DNA of 64,000 nucleotides. It comes from Leptolyngbya sp. (GTDB lineage: Bacteria; Cyanobacteriota; Cyanobacteriia; Phormidesmidales; Phormidesmidaceae). The notes beneath the pieces are model-generated. The model made no database searches. It was not told where the DNA came from and saw nothing but the letters and a program-made list of their open reading frames with translations. The DNA is taken from positions 28,648 through 92,647 of the forward strand of contig QBLT01000001.1 in NCBI GenBank assembly GCA_003249105.1. The letters are read 5' to 3'. Positions 56,705 through 64,000 of the stretch are shown here, in pieces. The stretch's first letter is position 1; each line of letters starts with the position of its first letter. Both the position numbers and the translations under genes were made by a program.

Positions 56705-57124
56705 TCAGTGAAGTTGACCTTGCTCACGTCGCAAGTGAAGTTGACCACGTCGTATCAGTCCCTGTAGTCGAACGATTAACAGATTGGGGGCAAAGGGCTT
56801 AGTCATGTACATGTCAGCCCCAGCATTCAAAGCTCCAGCCTCGTAGTCCTCCCCCCACTGCGCCGACAGTACCAAGATGTAGGGGTATCGTCTCAGTTCC
56901 ATCTGCCGGACATGGGTACACACCTCAATGCCATCCATACCGGGCAAATTCCAATCTAAAACGATGATATCGGGCTCCAACTGCTGACATAGCTCCAGCC
57001 CCTGCTCGCCCGTCTGAGCCCAATAGCTGGTACAGCCCGCTGCATGAACGCATGCCTGAAGGGTATCGGCTAAATCCGCATTAACTTCAACAATCAGTAC
57101 AGCCGCCATAGCACTTTTTAGCAA
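56705..57124 (-). CDS. Single-domain response regulator (CheY-like)
   Basis: 'VLIVEVNADLADTLQ...PDIIVLDWNLPGMDGIEVCTHVR...LVLSAQ...GADMYMTKPF'. Confidence 0.85.
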   Translation of the reverse strand: MLKSAMAAVLIVEVNADLADTLQACVHAAGCTSYWAQTGEQGLELCQQLEPDIIVLDWNLPGMDGIEVCTHVRQMELRRYPYILVLSAQWGEDYEAGALNAGADMYMTKPFAPNLLIVRLQGLIRRGQLHLRREQGQLH

Positions 57125-57279
57125 TGGATGGTCAACAACGCTCTCGACATCATAAACGGTTCAGATTCAGCCTGCCCAGTGACTCTAATCCAAATATCCC
57201 GCTTTTTTGACAATCCGCAATAAACAAACGGGATTAATGCGGGAATCAATACGATATACTATAAATAATCTGATTTGGT

Positions 57280-59571
57280 TTGACTATGGCCACAACCACA
57301 CTGGTGAAGGTGAAAGGCGCGGGTACGGAAGTCATCCAGGCGTCGAAAGATGAGGCGGCTTCCATCTTGAATATCCACAGAGAAATTCAGGATGGAAGTC
57401 TGACACTGCTACATCGTGCAAAAGAGTTGGGCGATCGCCTGGCTGCGAAGAAAGCGGAACTAGGGCATGGGAATTGGGGGCCGTGGCTAGCCCAGTACCT
57501 ACCGGAGATAAGTGATCGCCACGTCCGGAATTACCTCAGCATTTCAGAGCGCTGGGAGCAGTTGGAGGAATGGATACAAGCTCAGCAAAAGTCGGGGGAA
57601 ATGAGTCTTCGAGGTGCGCTGAACTATCTCACCGAGGCCAGCAAAGCTGATTCAGGGATACCCAAGAATGATGAGATTGTCTCCATTTGGGGACAAGTGG
57701 GGCGGGTGAGCAAAAGAGGCAGGGTAGGCTTCGCTATAGAGCTGACTCACGATCACGTTTCAAACCAATTTAACTACCCGAAAAGCGTTCGCACCTACGA
57801 GACTCTTTGGAAGCTCTGGGAGGCAGAGGGTACCGACGTGCTGGCGTTGCACAAAATTGTTGAGGCATCCGAGCGCTTCGAGATTGGTGACTATGTGAGG
57901 GGTTTAGACCCAACGGGCGATACTCGTCAGGGCTTCGTTGAAAAGAAGGGCTTCAAGTACCTTACCCTCGACATTGGCGTTGTGCTAAGCGAAAGCGCTA
58001 CCAAAATCGACCCCCCGGCGATTGTCAACGTCCCTGAAAAACCAGATTTGTGCTTATTGGATGATGCTGAGCCCGGCAGCGAACCCAAGCCATTAGGGGA
58101 CAATAGTGACCCCGACAAGACTATCGAGTTTCGCTATCAGGATGTCTACGGGGTGGTGACCCGAAAGCAGATAGAGGCATTCGGCAAGACTTACTCAGGC
58201 GACATCCTGACGAATGACAAGATTCGCGGCATGTTCGAGTTTGAGGGCAAGCATTGGGTCTGCACCTCGGGAATGGCTACGGTCAGTAACCCCAGCCTCT
58301 GCGCCATTGGTGTTGTTCCTACCGACCAATGGGAAGGCCCGGTTTATGACTACAACACTCAGCCCCCAGGCATCCGATTCACCTATGCCGGAAACTTGAT
58401 CAAATATCGCGGTAGGGAGTACGTCCTGACCGACGAAGAACTGCACCTTACCATTCGACCCGAGGATGCCATTTTTATAGACGTTGACGACAACGCCCTA
58501 GCCGTCGGCGATCGCGTCATTTGGCCAGACGATGACTCAATTCAGGGCACCATCGTCAAGCTTGACCCCAGTGCCATTTGGCTAAAGCAGGTTGTCGTAC
58601 AGTGGGACGTTGACCCAGAGGGCCACACTACGCCATGCCAGGGCCAGAGCATTCGCTCTCTGGCCCATAATCCCCTGCCAAAGCCGGACGACGCCCCGGT
58701 AGACACTGTCCCCACCCATGTCTACGACGGGTCTAAACATGAATTGATGGTTGGCGATCACATCGTCGTTATCGACTTTTGGGAAGACGGCGGCGAGGTA
58801 GTGGCCCTCGAACCAGAGTTGAAGATGGTTGAGGTTGCCTGGGATGACCAAGACAGCGATCGCGAACCCTGGATCAAGTCCATCGACATCTATAAGCCTC
58901 AGACTGAGGTCAAAAACGGCAACGGCGTTTCCGAAATGCCCCCCCAGCTCCGGCAGATAAACCATAAGTTGGACAGTCACCCTGCTGCCGCCCACGACAA
59001 AGATGAAAATTGCACCCCTAGATGGATCTGGGAGCCAATCCTGGCTCGCTGGGGCCGCAACAAGTTCGACATCGACGTAGCGGCGAGCGCCGCCGCCAGT
59101 GTGCCCGCGATCGCATGTTTCACGAAGGAAAAAAGTGGCCTCGACGATGATGTGGTGTGGCAGGTAGAGACGACCGACGAAGAGGCCGAAACCTTGGGAT
59201 GGGAACATGCCCCCCTCAGCCTAAACGGCCCCTTCAGCCGGAAATTTGCAGCCCAGTATGATGCTGGGCTGCTGCCGAGCCACTTCTTCGTCTTAACTAA
59301 GTCCGATAGTCGAACAGCTTGGCACCAGCGGTACCTGAACCGGTGCCAGGCTGTGTGCCGGGTTGCTCAATACATCACATTCGACCAAACTGGCGACGAT
59401 TGCCAAGACGCTACATACTCAGTAGACGTACTCTACTTTGGCCCTGACAAAGAAAGGTTTGCTGAAGCAACGGCGCACTATGGGAGAGTGTTTTTCCCTA
59501 CCAATATCAAGGCCGCTTACGATCTGCCGCCCGGTACGCAAGTGGTCGAAGTTGAAGCATGCGAAGCCTAA
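57280..59571 (+). CDS. DUF3102-like N-terminus fused to phage-type Dam-like N6-adenine methyltransferase domain
   Basis: N-terminal 'LLHRAKELGDRLAAKKAELGHGNWGPWLAQYLPEISDRHVRNYLSISERW'; C-terminal 'CTPRWIWEPILARWGRNKFDIDVAASAAASVPAIACFTKEKSGL...LSLNGPFSRKF'. Confidence 0.75.
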   Translation: MTMATTTLVKVKGAGTEVIQASKDEAASILNIHREIQDGSLTLLHRAKELGDRLAAKKAELGHGNWGPWLAQYLPEISDRHVRNYLSISERWEQLEEWIQAQQKSGEMSLRGALNYLTEASKADSGIPKNDEIVSIWGQVGRVSKRGRVGFAIELTHDHVSNQFNYPKSVRTYETLWKLWEAEGTDVLALHKIVEASERFEIGDYVRGLDPTGDTRQGFVEKKGFKYLTLDIGVVLSESATKIDPPAIVNVPEKPDLCLLDDAEPGSEPKPLGDNSDPDKTIEFRYQDVYGVVTRKQIEAFGKTYSGDILTNDKIRGMFEFEGKHWVCTSGMATVSNPSLCAIGVVPTDQWEGPVYDYNTQPPGIRFTYAGNLIKYRGREYVLTDEELHLTIRPEDAIFIDVDDNALAVGDRVIWPDDDSIQGTIVKLDPSAIWLKQVVVQWDVDPEGHTTPCQGQSIRSLAHNPLPKPDDAPVDTVPTHVYDGSKHELMVGDHIVVIDFWEDGGEVVALEPELKMVEVAWDDQDSDREPWIKSIDIYKPQTEVKNGNGVSEMPPQLRQINHKLDSHPAAAHDKDENCTPRWIWEPILARWGRNKFDIDVAASAAASVPAIACFTKEKSGLDDDVVWQVETTDEEAETLGWEHAPLSLNGPFSRKFAAQYDAGLLPSHFFVLTKSDSRTAWHQRYLNRCQAVCRVAQYITFDQTGDDCQDATYSVDVLYFGPDKERFAEATAHYGRVFFPTNIKAAYDLPPGTQVVEVEACEA

Positions 59572-59642
59572 CGCTTCCCATCCAACATCGGCCCTGGGCA
59601 TCTCCATGGCCACCTTGCCCATATCTGATTTGGAGTTTTACA

Positions 59643-59861
59643 ATGTCAAGCCCTACAGCCCAACCAACCAGAATCGATCTACAGGTCGAGATTCCTGAAG
59701 ACCTCCACAACGCGTTGCAGGCCTACCTAGACAGCAACCCTAGCTGGAGCCAGGCACGAGTGTTCTCAGCCGCTACCGCCCTATTCCTAATGCAAAACGG
59801 AGCCAGTGATCGCAGCATAAACCGAACCTATCTCGACGCCCTATTTGACCACCAGGTTTAG
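59643..59861 (+). CDS. DUF2811-like protein
   Basis: 'IDLQVEIPEDLHNALQAYLDSNPSWSQARVFSAATALFLMQNG' matches the cyanobacterial DUF2811 pattern. Confidence 0.7.
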   Translation: MSSPTAQPTRIDLQVEIPEDLHNALQAYLDSNPSWSQARVFSAATALFLMQNGASDRSINRTYLDALFDHQV

Positions 59862-60052
59862 TTGTGTAAGTTGTAGTGTAAGTTCTTGAGTAAATGGTGA
59901 GGTTCTGTGCGATGGTCAAAGACCGGCCCTTGGCCATCGCACCCTATGCCATGGAAAGTATTGGCGAATTTAGCCTGTGTGGCCTGGATGGCTTCGTCGT
60001 GGGCCTGCTCGATGTCGTTGAGGTCAAGCACCATTTTCTCGCCGTAGGCGAT

Positions 60053-60112
60053 CGCCTCTCGATTCAAGAACGGTTACAGCCTATAAATCCGGATTTATTG
60101 CCTGTGGGTTGC
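60053..60112. repeat. Direct repeat copy 1 (cgcctctcgatTcaagaacggttacaGcctataaatccggatttattgcctRtggRttgcc)
   Basis: Near-identical to 60712-60771; contains palindrome ataaatccggatttat. Confidence 0.9.
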
Positions 60113-60140
60113 CATCACATGACGGCGCAAAATTCAGACG

Positions 60141-60644
60141 CTAATCTAGTTCAAAGATTTGGATCGTGCTGCCTTCGGCTAGCGATAGGGATTCGGCAGT
60201 CCCAGCAGCCAACTCAATCACACTGTCGACAATGCCCCCTGAGTCATATATCGGGCAATCACTGGGAGAGGTGGTGCAAGGAGGCACGTCACTAACTACA
60301 GCGGATACTTTCTCGTTATGTAAAAAAACCATATCCAGCGGAAACCGAACGCCAGCCATCCACAGTTGAACTTCTTGCTCAGGGCTGACCGTAAACAGCA
60401 TGCCACGGTTCACGGGGAGGCTATTGCGCCCCTTCAGCCCCTGATTCTTCTCCTGGTCAGTCACAGCAGTTTCTAGCAGGATCTGCTTCCCATTTATCTC
60501 GAAGTAATGAGTCGGAGAGGGATCTCGCGTGTCACTCCATTGGCCCAATGGCATCAATATGAGCCATCCGATACCCAGGGCCAGGATAGAGCAAGCGATG
60601 AGTAGTTTTTTATCAATCCTTGGTGGTGAATTCTGTCGGGCCAT
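60141..60644 (-). CDS. DUF192-family exported protein
   Basis: 'EINGKQILLETAVTDQEKNQGLKGRNSLPVNRGMLFTVSPEQEVQLWMAGVRFPLDMVFL' matches DUF192; start at MARQNSPP. Confidence 0.85.
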   Translation of the reverse strand: MARQNSPPRIDKKLLIACSILALGIGWLILMPLGQWSDTRDPSPTHYFEINGKQILLETAVTDQEKNQGLKGRNSLPVNRGMLFTVSPEQEVQLWMAGVRFPLDMVFLHNEKVSAVVSDVPPCTTSPSDCPIYDSGGIVDSVIELAAGTAESLSLAEGSTIQIFELD

Positions 60645-60711
60645 TTTCGTAAGAAAACCTGCAATTGAAAGTATGCTATCTGCTTTCACGCCGATGGCTA
60701 AATGCTGAGAG

Positions 60712-60771
60712 CGCCTCTCGATCCAAGAACGGTTACACCCTATAAATCCGGATTTATTGCCTATGGATTGC
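60712..60771. repeat. Direct repeat copy 2
   Basis: cgcctctcgatccaagaacggttacaccctataaatccggatttattgcctatggattgcc. Confidence 0.9.
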
Positions 60772-60842
60772 CATGACAAGTGCTCATGGATATATTGTTG
60801 ATATGATTGAAGTCTGTAGTGGATTAGCACACGAGGCTGAGT

Positions 60843-61223
60843 ATGGCGACATCTACAGATGTACGAGTAATCCCTCTGCGGGACGTACTCAGGGCAGTAA
60901 TGGAAGAGTATGCGATTCGGGCGTCTGAACTGTCGGCCAAGTCTGGAGTTCCCGAAAGCAGTATTTCAAAGTTCCTCAGTGGTTCTTCAGATTTACGAAC
61001 CACGGATGTTGATGCTATAAGGACAGCACTCCCTGATGAAGCAAGGACGCATCTGCTGCAATTGTTAGGGCACTGCGGGAGTGTACCGGTAGATGAAAAT
61101 GCACGTCTCTTGTTAGTGCTATCGGGAATCAGGGAGTATGCACAGATGTGCAGCACGGCTCAATTCCAAGAAGTTTTAGGCGCGATCGTAGAAGGTAGAG
61201 CCAAGGCACTAGAGCACGCTTAG
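60843..61223 (+). CDS. HTH (XRE-like) protein
   Basis: 'LRAVMEEYAIRASELSAKSGVPESSISKFLSGSSDLRTTDVDAIRTAL'. Confidence 0.7.
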   Translation: MATSTDVRVIPLRDVLRAVMEEYAIRASELSAKSGVPESSISKFLSGSSDLRTTDVDAIRTALPDEARTHLLQLLGHCGSVPVDENARLLLVLSGIREYAQMCSTAQFQEVLGAIVEGRAKALEHA

Positions 61224-61465
61224 CGCCTTGGCTCTCCGTCTGAGTAGCATCTGCATGAATCATTGATGTCCCCTACTGCAAGCGACAATACAGAGGTAGC
61301 ATCTAAGCTATTCACTACTCTCAAAGGGGCATCGCCCCTTTGCTCTGGACTAACGACAATGGATAGATTGCATTGACGGACTAGCTCAACTACGAGGCGC
61401 TGTCGATCGGCTACAGGCAGTTGGGATATTTCGTGTAGCAGGCCTGCTAGAGTAGGTTTCCGCAT
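61220..61465 (-). CDS. Hypothetical small protein, convergent with XRE gene
   Basis: 81 aa ORF; in-frame hairpin caaaggggc-atc-gcccctttg. Confidence 0.4.
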   Translation of the reverse strand: MRKPTLAGLLHEISQLPVADRQRLVVELVRQCNLSIVVSPEQRGDAPLRVVNSLDATSVLSLAVGDINDSCRCYSDGEPRR

Positions 61466-61823
61466 TTCCTGGCAAATATTGATAGGTAGAATATAAATGC
61501 TTTGACCTTTGTTCTGCCATTAAGCATTCACTATGCTGTCCATAATCTTATTGGGTGTCTGGTAGGCAAACCTCAGATACTGTACCTGCTGACGGCTTTC
61601 TTGCATGAATAGTTTCTGGCCACAGTCTCCCTGAAGGAGAGTCATGTCTAGGCGTTGAAGAATTAACTGTCCGGCATCCCTAAATGCGTCATACGTACGC
61701 CTACGGCAGAGCGAAGCTATATGAGGGCCGCACAGGCCCACAATAAGTCAGTGGATTGGTTGTCGAAGGTGTGCCAAGAACCGGTGTTGCCCAAGATCGC
61801 TTTGACCCGAAACATCAACGCCC

Positions 61824-62237
61824 CTACAAAGCTTCGTCTAATTTAAGGTTGGGGTTTGCATCACAGGCCAAATAAATGACCCGGAGCAGAGCAAGCTGCT
61901 CATCGGTAGTGCACCTCCTAGCATAAGTGTCTACTAAAGCGAGAAGAGCATCTGTATGGAGGTCATCATGGGATGGATCCGATTTAGCCGTGCGGATCAT
62001 AGCCTCAGACTCGCGCAGTACATCTAGCAAATAGACAAAAGCCTCTGGTTCCAATTCATTCAGGATGCGTTGCAAGGATGAGGTGTTTACCTCCCTGCGA
62101 CCGTTACGAAACTCTGACAAAGTGGCTGGCGATACGCGTGCCCGTACCGATAGATCATTCGCATTGATCTCGAATTTTTCGAGCGTCATGCGTAGAGCCT
62201 CTCGAATCCCAACTCGATGGCCGTGCCTGAGGTTCAT
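61824..62237 (-). CDS. HTH (XRE-like) protein
   Basis: 'REALRMTLEKFEINANDLSVRARVSPATLSEFRNGRREVNTSSLQRILNEL'; similar layout to the 60843-61223 product. Confidence 0.7.
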   Translation of the reverse strand: MNLRHGHRVGIREALRMTLEKFEINANDLSVRARVSPATLSEFRNGRREVNTSSLQRILNELEPEAFVYLLDVLRESEAMIRTAKSDPSHDDLHTDALLALVDTYARRCTTDEQLALLRVIYLACDANPNLKLDEAL

Positions 62238-62684
62238 CAGTAGAATGCAGCAGAAATGGAATATTCCGAAAATACACGGAAATTCAGCTATTCTGTTAAA
62301 AATTACCGAAAGTGCAAATGTTGCTGGTGGCGTAGAGGGTCAAGGGCTTGAGCTAGGCCCAACCATCCTCTACTGATATGCGTTCAAATAAAGGATCAAA
62401 TCAGGGTTTTTCATGTAAGATCTCAGTAGTCTTCACACTTTCGATAAAATTTCTTGAGGTTAGAAACGTAGAACCCATTTAAAAGAATTAAGACCCCCGA
62501 CCGCAAATCAGGAGTCTTAACAAGTATCCTCGCCCCAGACACGCAAATGGAAGGGGAAGCGAAGAAATCTAAACTAATGCCATGATAGCAGCTACCTTGG
62601 ATTTGTAGCAATGCTTTCTGGATTTTTAGTTGAGCTTTCCTTCGCCGCACAGGAAAACAACTCATCTAAAAACCCCAGAATCTT

Positions 62685-64000
62685 ATGGCGGCCTCAGTCC
62701 TCCTGCCTCACTCCGAGGTGGGTCAGCATCTTATCAATTTATTTGGCGACTATCTTTGGGAATCTCTAGAGAGTCCTAACGTTGCCCCAGCCCGGTGGCG
62801 CACCCTAAAGCATGAGCTGCGCCCCCGAGTGCTCTGGGAGCAATGGAACAATCCCACAGTATTGGTGGGAGTTCGCTTTGGTCACACCACCCGCTACGGG
62901 ATGCTCGATCTGGACGCAGGCGGACGCTATTGCACACCAGCTGAGATCGCAGAGATCCGAGGTGCCCTAGAAACCGTTGGCCTGAATCGAACGGTCTTGG
63001 TGCGCTCCAGCCACAGTGGTGGGCTGCATCTCTACATCCCTCTACCCGAGACCGTCAAAACCTTTGATCTGGCCTGCATTCTTACCCAATGCCTGAAAGC
63101 TCAGGGATTCATTGTCGAGAAGGGACATCTAGAGGTGTTCCCTAACCCCAAAACCTTCGGGGTCAATCAATTTGTGGAGTACAACGGCCACAGGCTCCCA
63201 CTTCAACCCCAGTCGGGCAGCTGGCTACTGACCGACGACCTCGAACCCCAAGGGGATTCGCTCTCGACCTTCTTTGAGCAATGGGAATGGGCAGCCCAGG
63301 GGCAAGACCTGGAGATGCTGTTACTCTCAGCCCCTCATGCCAGAGAGTCGCGCAAACAGGAATTCAATCGGCGATCGCTCTCTCCCCAGGCCCAAGAGTG
63401 GAAAGACGACCTCGACATCGAAATCCGGGAGGGTTGGACAGGCTCCGGGCAGACGAATCGGTTACTGAAGTCGATCGCGACCCGGAGCCATGTGTTTGAA
63501 GGGCTCTCCGGCACAGCATTAGTCGATCGCATTGTGGAACTGGCGATCGCATCGCCAGGATTTCAAGAGCATTGCCACCATCAAAACGAGATTCGCTCAA
63601 AGGCGAAGCACTGGGCCAAGTCGGTCGAGGGCTACTACTGGCCTATCGGTACCCGTCGTGGCCAGCGGCTACCTGGGGGCGAGAACACCGTGCGCCAGCT
63701 CGACGCCCGCGATCGCATCGCCCAAGCCGTGGCCGCCCTGAAAGATATCGAATTTCCAAGCATCAGAAGCCTTGCTGCTGCGATCGCCAATGCCGCTCGC
63801 AGCAGCTTACAAACCCTCTATCGGAATGCCGATCTATGGCATCCCGAAAAAACACCTGTAACGGTTGCAGGCCAAGGCATAGAGTCAGTAGACGTTGCTC
63901 TAGAGAGCATGGGTAACGCGATCGCAGGAGCTGAAAACCCTTGTAATCAGGGAGTGTTACACACCACAGGGGGGGGTATGAAGTGTGGTGGCCCTGAGGC
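62685..64000 (+). CDS. Primase-like (AEP/PrimPol-type) plasmid replication protein, truncated by right window edge
   Basis: Hand translation MAASVLLPHSEVGQHLINLFGDYLWESLESPNVAPARWRTLKHELRPRVLWEQWNNPTVLVGVRFGHTTRYGMLDLDAGGRYC...VRSSHSGGLHLYIPLPE; open to position 64000. Missing from the ORF track because it has no stop in the window. 'LDLDAG' and 'SSHSGGLHLY' resemble AEP primase motifs. Confidence 0.65.
   Translation, partial: MAASVLLPHSEVGQHLINLFGDYLWESLESPNVAPARWRTLKHELRPRVLWEQWNNPTVLVGVRFGHTTRYGMLDLDAGGRYCTPAEIAEIRGALETVGLNRTVLVRSSHSGGLHLYIPLPETVKTFDLACILTQCLKAQGFIVEKGHLEVFPNPKTFGVNQFVEYNGHRLPLQPQSGSWLLTDDLEPQGDSLSTFFEQWEWAAQGQDLEMLLLSAPHARESRKQEFNRRSLSPQAQEWKDDLDIEIREGWTGSGQTNRLLKSIATRSHVFEGLSGTALVDRIVELAIASPGFQEHCHHQNEIRSKAKHWAKSVEGYYWPIGTRRGQRLPGGENTVRQLDARDRIAQAVAALKDIEFPSIRSLAAAIANAARSSLQTLYRNADLWHPEKTPVTVAGQGIESVDVALESMGNAIAGAENPCNQGVLHTTGGGMKCGGPE

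Noticed and set aside
62423-62665. 80-aa minus-strand ORF upstream of the primase-like gene
   Set aside because: Overlaps a terminator-like hairpin (aagacccccgaccgcaaatcaggagtctt); no domain or RBS support.

Overview
This window is most likely a segment of a cyanobacterial conjugative plasmid or integrative element. Frequent GCGATCGC (HIP1-type) octamers, ParA/ParB, a DUF2811-type protein and a primase-like replication gene support that reading. The left ~23 kb, mostly on the minus strand, is a type IV secretion/conjugation cluster: a VirB4/TraC ATPase, VirD4-type coupling protein, VirB6-, VirB8/TraE-, VirB9/TraK- and VirB10/TraB-like proteins, pilin-like proteins, a signal peptidase and a two-domain peptidoglycan hydrolase. 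The architecture may correspond to the cyanobacterial MPF_C type (inference). An AT-rich four-gene operon at 3.4-8.0 kb matches the QatABCD anti-phage system: KAP NTPase, QatB, QueC-like PP-loop protein, TatD nuclease. A second AT-rich cassette at 33.9-37.4 kb (Mrr-like nuclease, small middle protein, Rad50-like ABC ATPase) matches the layout of ABC-three-component (ABC-3C) systems. It sits beside a NERD-helicase, a DUF91/NucS-like nuclease, a DUF1016 (YhcG) nuclease and an integrase remnant. Several decayed copies of the helicase 3' end flank these genes, which suggests repeated cargo turnover at that site. The right part (46-60 kb) holds small accessory genes plus a PP-loop/PAPS-reductase-like protein, RadC and two adenine-methyltransferase-like proteins. 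These are punctuated by a repeated terminator+promoter module with a conserved ATCCGATGTATTATTA operator/promoter core. A primase-like (AEP) replication protein runs off the right edge and is missing from the ORF track, as is a lipoprotein cut by the left edge. No relaxase, tRNA, rRNA or CRISPR array was recognised. All family assignments are from reading motifs; no database search was run.
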